Source: Streptomyces sp. WAC05374
GTDB lineage: Bacteria > Actinomycetota > Actinomycetes > Streptomycetales > Streptomycetaceae
Length of the DNA: 64,000 nt
Direction: 5' to 3'
Assembly: GCF_004353505.1 (NCBI RefSeq)
Contig: NZ_SMNQ01000003.1
Coordinates: 310,001 to 374,000, forward strand
This document shows, piece after piece, positions 49,262 through 57,531 of this stretch. The number at the start of each line of letters is the position of its first letter. The first letter of the stretch is position 1. Under the pieces are notes generated by a model. It was given only the letters and a program-made list of their open reading frames with translations, ran no database searches and was not told where the DNA came from. Made by a program: the position numbers and the translations under genes.

Positions 49262-50581
49262 TCACCCCTCCAGCGTCGCCGCCAGGTCCACCGCGGAGGC
49301 GACGCGGACGGCGACGCTCTCCGCGTACACCGCGTCCGGGCGCTCGAACGCCGGGCGGGTGCCCGAGCGCAGGAAGGTGACCACACCCAGCGTCCGGCCC
49401 CGGCTGCGCAGCACCGCGCACAGCGCGTGCACCGCGTCCCGGGGCCACTGCCGCTCCCCCGCCCACCGCTCGTCGGCGGGTCCGGCACTCGCCCGCACCG
49501 GCCCCGTCCGGTCCACCGCCTGCAACGCCGGGTGCCCCGCCTCGTACCGCACCGGGATGCCCGCGCCCGTGAGGCGGGCGACCGGGCCGGGCGCCCCCAC
49601 CGGGGACGCGGCGGCCCGCACCAGCCGGTCGCCCTGGAACAGGTCCACCAGCGCGTGGTCCGCGAAGCCCGCCAGCGCGAAGTCCAGGTAGGTGACCGCC
49701 GCCTCCATCGGGTCCTCGCACTCGGCGGCCGCGCCGCCCGCCCGGTGGAGCTGGCTGCACCGGAACCGCAGCCGGTCGGCCTCCTGCTCCGCCAGCCTCG
49801 CCTCCGTCACGTCCTGGAACAGCCAGCCGACGCCCAGCGGCACCGGCTCCTCCGCGAGCGGCGACGCCAGCCGCAGGAAGCCGCTGCGCCAGCAGCGCCG
49901 CCGCTCCCCCTCCGGCGTCCGCAGCGTCACCCACAGCTCGACCGGCGCCCGGGGCGGGCCCTCCGCCAGGACGTGGTGCAGCGCGCCCTCCAGCTCCTCC
50001 ACGCCCTGCACGACCACCTCGCCCAGCGGGCGGCCGAGCAGCGTCGTCCGTCCGGCGCCCAGCGCCCGCGCCGCGTGGGCGTTCACCACGGTGGGGCGCA
50101 GGTCCACGTCGACCAGGACCACGCCCCAGGAGGCGTCGTCGAACAGCGCCTCGCTCAGGGCGATGGAGCGCTCCAGGTCGATCTGGGCGTGCACCTCGCT
50201 GAAGGCGCAGTAGACCCCGGCGGGCCGGCCGTCCGCGCCCCGCACCCCGGCCGACTGCGTCCGCACGAGCACCCGCCCGCCGTCCTTGCGCAGCAGGGCG
50301 AACTCGTGGACCTGGCGGCCGGGCGCCTCCATGACCGACATCAGCCGCCGGTGGACGTCGTCGGCGTCCGCGCTGCGCACGGCCCACCCGGCGAACCCGG
50401 GCCGTCCGACGGCCTCCTCGGCGCTCCACCCGAGGATCCGTTCGGCCTCACGGTTCCAGTGGGTGAGCACCCCGTCGGCGTCGAACGCGCACAGCGCGGC
50501 GTCCATCCCGTCGAGCAGCGCGGCGAGCAGATCCGCCCCGGTCGCGGCTCGCCCCTGGATCTCGCTCCTGGACGCACTCAT
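49262..50581 (-). CDS. PAS-PAS-GAF sensory protein
   Basis: The 439-residue protein has two PAS domains (about residues 20-135 and 145-265; FDADGVLTHWNREAERILGW, then VVNAHAARALGAGRTTLLG) followed by a GAF domain (about 290-435). There is no kinase, phosphatase or output domain, so it should signal through protein contacts. In Streptomyces similar proteins are part of SpoIIE-type phosphatase families that lost the catalytic part. ATG 50581 follows a GGGG stretch. A 16-bp palindrome lies 29 bp upstream. Confidence 0.85.
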   Translation of the reverse strand: MSASRSEIQGRAATGADLLAALLDGMDAALCAFDADGVLTHWNREAERILGWSAEEAVGRPGFAGWAVRSADADDVHRRLMSVMEAPGRQVHEFALLRKDGGRVLVRTQSAGVRGADGRPAGVYCAFSEVHAQIDLERSIALSEALFDDASWGVVLVDVDLRPTVVNAHAARALGAGRTTLLGRPLGEVVVQGVEELEGALHHVLAEGPPRAPVELWVTLRTPEGERRRCWRSGFLRLASPLAEEPVPLGVGWLFQDVTEARLAEQEADRLRFRCSQLHRAGGAAAECEDPMEAAVTYLDFALAGFADHALVDLFQGDRLVRAAASPVGAPGPVARLTGAGIPVRYEAGHPALQAVDRTGPVRASAGPADERWAGERQWPRDAVHALCAVLRSRGRTLGVVTFLRSGTRPAFERPDAVYAESVAVRVASAVDLAATLEG

Positions 50582-50609
50582 CCCGGCACCCCCTGCAGGA
50601 CGTGTACTC

Positions 50610-50625
50610 GCGTGCACGTGCACGC
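50610..50625. promoter_or_regulatory. 16-bp perfect palindrome upstream of the PAS gene
   Basis: GCGTGCACGTGCACGC is fully self-complementary and lies 29 bp from the PAS-protein start. It could be an operator, or the fold of an mRNA leader. Confidence 0.5.
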
Positions 50626-50696
50626 CCGGTCATTCAACTGGAACGTGACTCAGAACACAGCCGGTTCCCGGAAATCACCCGGCGCGAAAAAACCGG

Positions 50697-50725
50697 TTGT
50701 GGTGCGCCGGGGCGGTTCCTAGGGT
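50697..50725 (+). promoter_or_regulatory. Strong HrdB-type promoter
   Basis: TTGTGG (50697-50702) and TAGGGT (50720-50725) are separated by exactly 17 bp, matching the Streptomyces vegetative consensus. Transcription should begin near 50732, just before a very strong ribosome-binding sequence. The promoter points away from the PAS gene. Confidence 0.7.
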
Positions 50726-50758
50726 GTGGAGCACACGAAGAAAGGAGGTGATCCGGAA

Positions 50759-50797
50759 GTGGTTTCTTTTCGGATGCGTGAGGTGACTGCGGGCTGA
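50759..50797 (+). CDS. 12-codon open reading frame (VVSFRMREVTAG)
   Basis: GTG 50759 lies 10 bases after GGAGG and is followed by eleven codons and TGA. The coding DNA overlaps the left arm of the long-range helix (50782-50790), so ribosome passage could change RNA folding. The peptide has no signal or membrane character. It may be a leader peptide, but no longer gene follows directly before the terminator. Whether it is translated is inferred from the exceptional ribosome-binding site. Confidence 0.5.
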   Translation: MVSFRMREVTAG

Positions 50798-50860
50798 GGC
50801 CTGTTGTCGCACTCTGTGCAATGTCGGCAGGCCTCCTGCCGCAATCCCAAGCAGTCACCG

Positions 50861-50922
50861 ACCCGCGGGCTCGCCGGCACATCCGGCCGGCCTCTCCGTC
50901 AGGAGAGCCAGAGCCCGCGGGT
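50861..50922 (+). terminator. Strong terminator with U-rich tail
   Basis: ACCCGCGGGCTC (50861-50872) pairs with GAGCCCGCGGGT (50911-50922), a 12-bp stem followed by TTTCTGCTT. A small inner hairpin (CTCTCC-GTCA-GGAGAG, 50892-50907) lies in the loop. It is the most canonical terminator in the window. Confidence 0.7.
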
Positions 50923-51014
50923 TTCTGCTTGCCACCGGCTGAGTAGCCGCGACGCGCGCCTCTGAGTACCCGCCCCGATGCCCGGCCCGCGGCCCGGCAC
51001 GCAGGATGGCGGGC

Positions 51015-51368
51015 ATGAACACCACCGACTCACAGGCCCCCGCCGCGCGGGACGGCTCCGCCCGGGACCCCTTCGCGCCGGACGTCCGGGCCGTACGCGT
51101 TTTCGCCGGGATCGGGCTGCTGGTGCTCGCGGTCACGTGCGTCGGCACCCTCGTCGTCCTGCTGCGCCAGGCCTACGCCGGCGACGGCGTCCCCGGCCCG
51201 CTGGCCGACCTCGCCCTGTGGTCGCTGGGCCTGTCCGGGCTGGTCGGCCTGTGGGCGCTGGGCATACCCCGTGACGCGGTCGGCCACCGGGTGCGGTGCG
51301 GGGCGGTCCTGGCGCAGTACGCGCTGGCCGTGGCCGCGCCGCTGCTGGCGGCGGTCGACCTCGCGTAG
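51015..51368 (+). CDS. Small membrane protein
   Basis: This 117-residue protein has a hydrophilic Ala/Asp-rich N-terminus and about three hydrophobic segments (residues 30-50, 65-82 and 95-112). ATG 51015 is preferred since AGGATGG sits at normal distance, although ATG 51006 is in frame. It lies just downstream of the structured short transcript and ends 10 bp before the convergent pdxH gene. No known family. Confidence 0.7.
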   Translation: MNTTDSQAPAARDGSARDPFAPDVRAVRVFAGIGLLVLAVTCVGTLVVLLRQAYAGDGVPGPLADLALWSLGLSGLVGLWALGIPRDAVGHRVRCGAVLAQYALAVAAPLLAAVDLA

Positions 51369-51378
51369 AGCGGGCGCG

Positions 51379-52056
51379 TCAGGGCGACAGCCGCTCCACC
51401 CGCCAGCCCTCGCCCTCCCGGACGTACCGCAGCCGGTCGTGCAGCCGGTTCTCGTGGCCCTGCCAGAACTCGACCGCCTCGGGTTCGATCCGGAAGCCGC
51501 CCCAGTGCGGCGGCACGGGCACCTGCTCGCCCTCCGGGTAGCGGGCCGCCAGCTCCTCGTACCGGGCCAGCAGCTCGGCCCGCGAGGCGATCACCGAGGA
51601 CTGCTCGCTCGCCCAGGCACCGAGCTGCGAGCCGTGCGGGCGGGTGCGGAAGTAGGCGGCCGTCTCGTCGCGCCCGACGCGGCACGCCGTGCCCGTCACG
51701 AGCACCTGGCGGGCGACCGGGTGCCAGGGGAACAGGAGCGAGACGTACGGATTGGTGTCCAGCTCCAGGCCCTTGCGGGAGCCGTAGTTGGTGAAGAAGA
51801 CGAAGCCCCGGGCGTCGAAGTGCTTCAGGAGCACCGTCCGGGACGAGGGCCGCCCGTCGGGCGTGGCCGTCGAGAGCACCATGGCGTTGGGCTCGACGAC
51901 GGCGTCGCTGTCGACGGCCTGCGCGAACCAGCGGGCGAACTGGTCCATCGGCCCGTCCGCGAGGTCCGCCTCCAGGAATGCGGCGGTGCGGTACTGCTCG
52001 CGCATGTCGGCGGGATCGAGAGCTGCTGGGTCGAGAGCGTCTGTCACAAGGGCCAT
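51379..52056 (-). CDS. pdxH: Pyridoxamine 5'-phosphate oxidase
   Basis: PdxH oxidises pyridoxine or pyridoxamine 5'-phosphate to pyridoxal 5'-phosphate with FMN. The protein of about 225 residues has [20 protein letters not shown] near residue 75, [21 protein letters not shown] flavin-binding strand near residue 105 and a C-terminal WRVERLSP (RLxP, family signature). [15 protein letters not shown] near residue 200 is also diagnostic. The start is uncertain: ATG 52056 has its AGG directly adjacent, while GTG 52047 has better spacing. The gene is divergent from the citrate-synthase gene. Confidence 0.92.
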   Translation of the reverse strand: MALVTDALDPAALDPADMREQYRTAAFLEADLADGPMDQFARWFAQAVDSDAVVEPNAMVLSTATPDGRPSSRTVLLKHFDARGFVFFTNYGSRKGLELDTNPYVSLLFPWHPVARQVLVTGTACRVGRDETAAYFRTRPHGSQLGAWASEQSSVIASRAELLARYEELAARYPEGEQVPVPPHWGGFRIEPEAVEFWQGHENRLHDRLRYVREGEGWRVERLSP

Positions 52057-52275
52057 CCTGCCGTAGCGACCCAGTCTGCCCGGCACCGCGTGCCACTAAT
52101 CCTCCCTGACCGGTTCGGCGGAGTGTGCCGGATGTCACGCTTCCCCGCATCGGAGGAACCCGACAGACTCATGCGCTGGGTCACTGTCCCCTCCCTACGA
52201 CGGTGCCGGATGACCACCGGCCGTACGGGGCATCACCGCACCACTGGAAAGACTCACCTGACGAGGAGCCGCCTG

Positions 52276-53376
52276 ATGTCCGACTTCGTACCCGGACTCG
52301 AAGGAGTCGTCGCGTTCGAGACGGAGATCGCCGAACCGGACAAGGAGGGCGGCGCGCTCCGGTACCGCGGCGTCGACATCGAGGACCTGGTCGGCCACGT
52401 CTCCTTCGGCAACGTCTGGGGCCTGCTGGTCGACGGGGCGTTCAACCCCGGCCTGCCGCCCGCCGAGCCGTTCCCGATCCCCGTGCACTCCGGCGACATC
52501 CGCGTGGACGTGCAGTCGGCGCTGGCCATGCTGGCGCCGGTGTGGGGCCTGCGTCCGCTGCTCGACATCGACGAGGAGCAGGCCCGTGACGACCTGGCGC
52601 GGGCCGCGGTCATGGCGCTGTCGTACGTCGCCCAGTCGGCGCGCGGCCAGGGCCTGCCGATGGTCCCGCAGAGCGAGATCGACAAGGCGCAGTCGGTCGT
52701 CGAGCGGTTCATGATCCGCTGGCGCGGCGAGCCGGACCCCAAGCACGTCAAGGCCGTGGACGCCTACTGGACGTCCGCCGCCGAGCACGGCATGAACGCC
52801 TCCACCTTCACCGCCCGCGTCATCGCCTCCACGGGCGCGGACGTCGCCGCGGCCCTGTCGGGTGCCGTCGGCGCCATGTCCGGCCCGCTGCACGGCGGGG
52901 CGCCCTCCCGCGTGCTGGGCATGATCGAGGAGATCGAGCGCACCGGTGACGCCGGCGCCTACGTCCGCCAGGCCCTCGACAAGGGCGAGCGCCTGATGGG
53001 CTTCGGCCACCGCGTCTACCGCGCCGAGGACCCGCGCGCCCGCGTGCTGCGCCGCACCGCCAGGGAGCTGGGCGCGCCGCGGTTCGAGGTCGCGGAGGCG
53101 CTGGAGAAGGCCGCCCTGGAGGAGCTGCACAACCGTCGCCCGGACCGGGTCCTGGCGACGAACGTGGAGTTCTGGGCGGCGATCGTGCTGGACTTCGCGG
53201 AGGTCCCGGCGCACATGTTCACGTCCATGTTCACCTGTGCCCGCACGGCCGGCTGGTCGGCGCACATCCTGGAGCAGAAGCGCACCGGGCGCCTGGTCCG
53301 CCCCTCGGCGCGCTACGTGGGCCCCGGCCCGCGCAGCCCGCGCGAGATCGGCGGTTACGAGGACATCACCGGCTGA
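52276..53376 (+). CDS. Citrate synthase family protein (type II-like, 366 aa)
   Basis: Citrate synthase condenses acetyl-CoA (or propionyl-CoA in 2-methylcitrate synthases) with oxaloacetate. The protein has LSGAVGAMSGPLHGGAPSRV near residue 195 (catalytic His), GFGHRVYRAEDPRA near residue 240 (second His) and NVEFWAAIVLDFAEVP near residue 295 with the catalytic Asp. It is shorter than the main Streptomyces citrate synthase. Its position beside an acyl-CoA operon suggests use with propionyl-CoA, but that is inference. GAGGAG precedes the ATG. Confidence 0.9.
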   Translation: MSDFVPGLEGVVAFETEIAEPDKEGGALRYRGVDIEDLVGHVSFGNVWGLLVDGAFNPGLPPAEPFPIPVHSGDIRVDVQSALAMLAPVWGLRPLLDIDEEQARDDLARAAVMALSYVAQSARGQGLPMVPQSEIDKAQSVVERFMIRWRGEPDPKHVKAVDAYWTSAAEHGMNASTFTARVIASTGADVAAALSGAVGAMSGPLHGGAPSRVLGMIEEIERTGDAGAYVRQALDKGERLMGFGHRVYRAEDPRARVLRRTARELGAPRFEVAEALEKAALEELHNRRPDRVLATNVEFWAAIVLDFAEVPAHMFTSMFTCARTAGWSAHILEQKRTGRLVRPSARYVGPGPRSPREIGGYEDITG

Positions 53377-53392
53377 CGCACGCACCACCGCG

Positions 53393-53423
53393 ACGGCGCC
53401 GCCCCGCACCGGGGCGGCGCCGT
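53393..53423. terminator. Terminator between citrate synthase and tetR
   Basis: ACGGCGCCGCCCCG pairs perfectly with CGGGGCGGCGCCGT around a 3-nt loop, a 14-bp stem between the convergent citrate-synthase (stop 53376) and TetR (stop 53437) genes. It can stop transcription from both sides. Confidence 0.8.
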
Positions 53424-53436
53424 TCGCGTGCCGCGC

Positions 53437-54033
53437 TCAGCCCAGGACGTCGTCCAGCAGCGCCGCCCACTGGGCCACCACGCGCTCGCGGCGGGCCGTG
53501 TCGTCCGTGAGCAGGTTCGCCAGGCCCAGGCCGCGGGCCATGTCCAGCAGGCCCTGCACCGTCTCGCGCACACCGGGCCGGGACTCGTCGGCGCCCAGCA
53601 GCTCGACCGCGATGCGGTGGGTCTCGCGGCCGACCCGCGCCTCCAGCTCCGTGACCCGGGGCCGGAGCTGCTCCTCGTTGGAGGCGGCCACCCACAGGTG
53701 CAGGGCCGCCCGGAACAGCGGGCCGGTGTAGAGGGCGACCAGGGCGGCGACGACCGAGGCGCGGTCCTGCACGGGCAGGGCGCGCAGTGCCTGGGAGCGT
53801 TCCTCGGCGACGTACTCGACCGCCGCCGTGAACAGGTCCTCCCGGGTGGGGAAGTGGTGCTGCGCCGCGCCCCGCGAGACCCCGGCCCGTTCGGCGACGA
53901 CGGAGACCGTCGAGCCCGCCCAGCCGTGCTCCGCGAGGCACGCCACGGCCGCCGCCAGGAGCCGCTGCCGGGTGGCCCGGCTGCGGTCCTGCTTCGGCGC
54001 CTTCGGAGCGGAGGTGGTCGTCACCACACCCAT
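53437..54033 (-). CDS. TetR-family regulator of the acyl-CoA operon
   Basis: This 198-residue regulator has an N-terminal basic arm, a helix-turn-helix (about residues 20-65; STVSVVAERAGVSRGAAQHHF) and a helical ligand domain. It is the last gene of the eight-gene operon, overlapping the enoyl-CoA hydratase by 13 bp. The 18-bp palindrome before the first gene (63672-63689) is its likely binding site, released by a pathway acyl-CoA. Such placement of the repressor at the end of its own operon gives feedback. KstR2- and LiuR-like systems work similarly. Confidence 0.88.
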   Translation of the reverse strand: MGVVTTTSAPKAPKQDRSRATRQRLLAAAVACLAEHGWAGSTVSVVAERAGVSRGAAQHHFPTREDLFTAAVEYVAEERSQALRALPVQDRASVVAALVALYTGPLFRAALHLWVAASNEEQLRPRVTELEARVGRETHRIAVELLGADESRPGVRETVQGLLDMARGLGLANLLTDDTARRERVVAQWAALLDDVLG

Positions 54034-54758
54034 GCGGGGTCCCGTCGTTCGAGGAAGGCCGTCATTCCCTCGCGTGCCTCCGCCGAGGCGAAGAGCGAGG
54101 CCGAGCGCTGGACGAAGTCCTCCGCGTCGCGCTCGAACATCTCCAGCACCCTAGCCGTGACCAGCCTCTTGGCCTCAGCCAGCCCCTGGGGCGACGCCCG
54201 GCGCAGCCCGTCCAGCACGGGGGCGAGCACCGCGTCCACGTCGTCCCCGACCACCGTCGCCAGGCCGATCCGGGCCGCCTCGGCGGCGTCGAACCCCTCA
54301 CCGGTGAGGTAGTAGCGGGCGGCCGCCCGCGGGTCGAGGCGGGGCAGCAGCGACAGGGAGATCACCGACGGGGCCACCCCGATCCGCACCTCCGTCAGCG
54401 CGAAGTCCGAGCCCGTCTGCACCGCCACGATGTCGCACGCGCCCAGCAGCCCCAGTCCGCCGGCCCGGACGTGCCCGTGGACCCGGGCCACCACCGGCTT
54501 GGGCAGCTCCACGATCGACCGCAGCAGCGCCACGAAGGTGTACGGGCTGGGCGGCGCCTTCAGGTCGGCGCCGGCGCTGAACGTGGACCCGGCGTGGGTG
54601 AGGACCACCGCCCGTACCGCCGGGTCCTTGCCGCAGCTCTCCAGCGCCGCCGCCAGCTCGCCGACGAGCCGCGCCGACAGGGCGTTGCGGTTGTCGGGGG
54701 AATCCAGCGTCAGGGTGGTGATGCCCCGCTCGTGCGCGGTGGTGACGAGACTCGTCAT
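54021..54758 (-). CDS. Enoyl-CoA hydratase family protein (AtuE/LiuC-like)
   Basis: This 245-residue crotonase starts at an ATG overlapping the CoA-ligase stop. It has TLDSPDNRNALS near residue 17, FSAGADLKAP near residue 60 and VHGHVRAGGLGLLGACDIV, about residues 93-111. In Liu/Atu pathways this enzyme hydrates 3-methylglutaconyl-CoA or the isohexenyl analogue after carboxylation. That role is suggested by its place in the operon with carboxylase and dehydrogenase genes. Confidence 0.88.
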   Translation of the reverse strand: MTSLVTTAHERGITTLTLDSPDNRNALSARLVGELAAALESCGKDPAVRAVVLTHAGSTFSAGADLKAPPSPYTFVALLRSIVELPKPVVARVHGHVRAGGLGLLGACDIVAVQTGSDFALTEVRIGVAPSVISLSLLPRLDPRAAARYYLTGEGFDAAEAARIGLATVVGDDVDAVLAPVLDGLRRASPQGLAEAKRLVTARVLEMFERDAEDFVQRSASLFASAEAREGMTAFLERRDPAWVW

Positions 54759-56332
54759 GCGCCTTCTCGCTCCCTCAGTTCGCGCCGGAGGATTTTCCCC
54801 GACGCCGCCCTCGGCACGCCGTCGACGAACTCGACGCGCCGGACCTTCTTGTACGGGGCGACCTTCCCTGCCACGAAGGCGATGATGTCGTCGCCCGTCA
54901 ACCCGGTCGCGTGCGGCTGCCGGACGACGTACGCCTTGGGGACCTCGTTGCCGTCCTCGTCGTACACGCCGATCACCGCCGCGTCCGCGACGCCCTCGTG
55001 GGTCAGCAGCAGCGCCTCCAGCTCGGCCGGGGCGACCTGGAAGCCCTTGTACTTGATCAGTTCCTTGACCCGGTCGACCACGAACAGCCAGCCGTCCGCG
55101 TCGACCCTGCCGATGTCCCCGGTGTGCACCCAGCCGTCGGGGTCGATCATCGCGGCGGTGGCGTCGGGGCGGCCCAGGTAGCCCTTCATCACCTGCGGTC
55201 CCCGCACGGCGATCTCGCCGTCCTCGCCGGGGGCGGCGTCCTCGGCCGGGTCGTCCAGGGACAGCAGCCGCATCTCGGTGCCCGGCAGGAGCTTGCCGAC
55301 CGCGCCCGGCGGCGGGTTGGGCGCGGACAGCGGCACGGCGTGCGTGGCGGGCGACAGCTCCGTCATCCCGTACGCCTGCCGCACCGGCGGCAGCCCGAGG
55401 CGGGCCGAGCACGCCTCGGCGAGCCGCGCGTCGAGCGGGGCGGCGGCGCTGACCACGTACTCCAGGCTGGACAGGTCGTAGCGGGTGACGGCCGGGTGCT
55501 TGGCGAGGGCCAGCACGATCGGCGGGGCGACGTACAGGGCGTTGATGCGGTGCTTCTCGATCGCCGCGAGGAAGGTGTCCAGGTCGAAGCGGGGCAGGAC
55601 GACGACGGTGGCGCCCTGCCGCAGGGGGGCGTTCATCAGGGCGGTGAGCCCGTATATGTGGAAGAACGGCAGGACGGCCAGGACGCGGTCGCCCCGGCGC
55701 ATCGGTATCAGCGGCTCGAGCTGGGCCAGGTTGGTGGCGATGGAGCGGTGCGTGAGCATGACGCCTTTGGGGACGCCGGTGGTGCCGGAGGAGTACGGCA
55801 GGGCTGCGAGGTCCTCGGCCGGGTCGATGGCGACGGCCGGTTCGGGGTCGGTCGAGGCCACCATGTCGAGGATCGAGCGGTGCCCCTCGGCCGCGTCGCA
55901 GACGAGGATCTCGGCCACGCCGCCGGCCAGTTCGGCCGCCCGGCGCGCGGTGGCGAGCAGCGGGGAGACGGTGACGATCCAGCGGGCGGAGGAGTCGCGG
56001 AGCTGCTTGGCGAACTCCTCCGCCGTGGACAGGGGGTGGACGGTGGTGACGGCCGCCCCGGCGCGCGTGGCGCCGTAGAAGACGACCGGGTAGGCGACCG
56101 TGTTGGGGCTGTGCAGCGCCAGGACGTCCCCCTTGCGCAGCCCCGCGCCGGCCAGCGCGGCGGCCACCCGCCGGTGGTAGGTGTCGATCTGGCCGTACGT
56201 GAGGCTCAGGTCGCCCGCCCCGTCGACGAGGGCGACCTCGTCGGCGTACGCGGCGGCCGACCGGGCCAGTACCGCGTCGTGGATGGGGAGGGAGACGGTG
56301 GGGACGTCCGCGTACTCGCTGTGGAACACCAT
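54755..56332 (-). CDS. Cinnamate/4-coumarate:CoA ligase-type enzyme
   Basis: This 525-residue AMP-forming ligase has YSSGTTGVPKGVMLTHR near residue 175, YGMTELSP near residue 325, WVHTGDIG near residue 407 and PRAASGKILRRELRE at the end, with the catalytic lysine. Its sequence closely follows ScCCL of S. coelicolor (SCO4383, from memory), which ligates cinnamate and 4-coumarate. Here it is embedded in a carboxylase/dehydrogenase operon, so the natural substrate may be a branched or unsaturated acid. AGGAG precedes ATG 56332. The stop overlaps the hydratase start. Confidence 0.9.
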   Translation of the reverse strand: MVFHSEYADVPTVSLPIHDAVLARSAAAYADEVALVDGAGDLSLTYGQIDTYHRRVAAALAGAGLRKGDVLALHSPNTVAYPVVFYGATRAGAAVTTVHPLSTAEEFAKQLRDSSARWIVTVSPLLATARRAAELAGGVAEILVCDAAEGHRSILDMVASTDPEPAVAIDPAEDLAALPYSSGTTGVPKGVMLTHRSIATNLAQLEPLIPMRRGDRVLAVLPFFHIYGLTALMNAPLRQGATVVVLPRFDLDTFLAAIEKHRINALYVAPPIVLALAKHPAVTRYDLSSLEYVVSAAAPLDARLAEACSARLGLPPVRQAYGMTELSPATHAVPLSAPNPPPGAVGKLLPGTEMRLLSLDDPAEDAAPGEDGEIAVRGPQVMKGYLGRPDATAAMIDPDGWVHTGDIGRVDADGWLFVVDRVKELIKYKGFQVAPAELEALLLTHEGVADAAVIGVYDEDGNEVPKAYVVRQPHATGLTGDDIIAFVAGKVAPYKKVRRVEFVDGVPRAASGKILRRELREREGA

Positions 56333-56367
56333 CACGGCTCCTGTCGGTGCGGCTGTCCGTACTGGAG

Positions 56368-57531
56368 TCAGTACGACTTGGGCAGGCCCAGGGTCTGGTG
56401 GGACACGTAGTTCAGAATCATTTCCCGGCTTACCGGAGCGATGCGTGCCACTCGTGAGGCGGTGATGAGCGAGGCGAGCCCGAACTCGTGGGTGAGTCCG
56501 TTGCCGCCGAGGGTGTGCACGGACTGGTCGACGGCCTTCACGCACGCCTCGGCGGCGGCGTACTTGGCCATGTTGGCGGCCTCTCCGGCGCCGAGGTCGT
56601 CGCCCGCGTCGTAGAGGTGGGCGGCCTTCCGGGTCATCAGGCGGGCCAGTTCCAGCTCGATGTGGGCCTGCGCGAGGGGGTGGGCGATGGCCTGGTGGGC
56701 GCCGATGGGGGCCTTCCACACCTGCCGGTCCCGTGCGTACGCGACCGCCTTCGCCAGCGCGTAGCGGCCCATGCCGAGGGCGAACGCGGCGGTCATGATG
56801 CGCTCGGGGTTGAGCCCGGCGAAGAGCTGGAGCAGCCCGGCGTCCTCTCCCCCTCGGCCCTCGGCCTGGGAGGTACCCCCACCCACCAGCGCGTCGGCCG
56901 GGAGGCGTACGTCGTCGAGGGTCAGCTCGAACTGCTTCTCGTGGGCGTGCAGTTCCATGTCGATGCGCCGCCGCCCGAAGCCGGGCGCGTCGCGGGGGAC
57001 GACGAACAGGCAGGGCTTGAGCTTCCCGGTCCGGGCGTCCTCGGTCCGTCCCACGATGAGGGTCGCGTCGGCGATGTCGACGCCGGAGATGAACACCTTG
57101 CGGCCGGTCAGCACCCAGTCGTCGCCGTCCCGGCGGGCGGTCGTGGTGATCCGGTGGGAGTTGGAGCCCGCGTCGGGCTCGGTGATGCCGAACGCCATGG
57201 TGCGCGTGCCGTCCGCCAGGCCCGGCAGCCAGTGGCGCTTCTGCTCGTCGGTGCCGAAGCGGGCGATGACCGTGCCGCAGATGGCGGGCGAGACGACCAT
57301 CATCAGCAGCGGGCAGCCCGCGGCGCCCAGTTCCTCCAGGACGATGGAGAGTTCGGCCATGCCGCCGCCTCCGCCGCCGTACTCCTCGGGCAGGTTGACG
57401 CCGAGGTAGCCGAGCTTGCCCGCTTCCGCCCACAGGGCCGCGCGGTCGTGTTCGCGTCCGTGGCGGCGGCCGAGGGCGGCGACGGCGTCACGGAGGGCGG
57501 TGTGCTCCTCGGTCTCGATGACGGTGCTCAT
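56368..57531 (-). CDS. Acyl-CoA dehydrogenase (AtuD/LiuA-like)
   Basis: This 387-residue dehydrogenase is a single-subunit type: AFGITEPDAGSNSH near residue 119, VFISGVDIADATLIVGR near residue 148, and a C-terminal LGGNGLTHEFGLASLIT then HQTLGLPKSY. The ATG overlaps the biotin carboxylase stop. In related operons it makes the 2,3-double bond before carboxylation of the gamma methyl group. An insert of about 15 residues (GGGTSQAEGRGGED, near residues 214-228) is encoded by a Streptomyces-type short repeat at 56845-56888 and is probably a recent, tolerated insertion. Confidence 0.9.
   Translation of the reverse strand: MSTVIETEEHTALRDAVAALGRRHGREHDRAALWAEAGKLGYLGVNLPEEYGGGGGGMAELSIVLEELGAAGCPLLMMVVSPAICGTVIARFGTDEQKRHWLPGLADGTRTMAFGITEPDAGSNSHRITTTARRDGDDWVLTGRKVFISGVDIADATLIVGRTEDARTGKLKPCLFVVPRDAPGFGRRRIDMELHAHEKQFELTLDDVRLPADALVGGGTSQAEGRGGEDAGLLQLFAGLNPERIMTAAFALGMGRYALAKAVAYARDRQVWKAPIGAHQAIAHPLAQAHIELELARLMTRKAAHLYDAGDDLGAGEAANMAKYAAAEACVKAVDQSVHTLGGNGLTHEFGLASLITASRVARIAPVSREMILNYVSHQTLGLPKSY
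56845..56888 (-). repeat. Short Streptomyces repeat element inside the dehydrogenase gene
   Basis: On the minus strand GGGTGGGGGTACCTCCCAGG is followed by a GC-rich hairpin and GGGGGAG. I recognise this as a common dispersed element of Streptomyces, usually intergenic. Here it is in frame and adds about 14 Gly/Glu/Arg-rich residues between two core segments. No frameshift results. Confidence 0.6.

Larger units (their letters stand above)
50726..50930 (+). ncRNA. Structured short transcript with perfect anti-SD match
   Basis: The predicted transcript of about 200 nt starts near 50732. AGAAAGGAGGTGATCC (50739-50754) matches 16 bases of the complement of the 16S rRNA 3' end. Base pairing is visible between 50782-50790 and 50851-50859 (GGTGACTGC with GCAGTCACC) and between 50796-50803 and 50828-50835 (GAGGCCTG with CAGGCCTC). 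A terminator follows at 50861-50922. It could be a small mRNA, a regulatory RNA or a leader. I know of no Rfam family with this layout. Confidence 0.55.
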
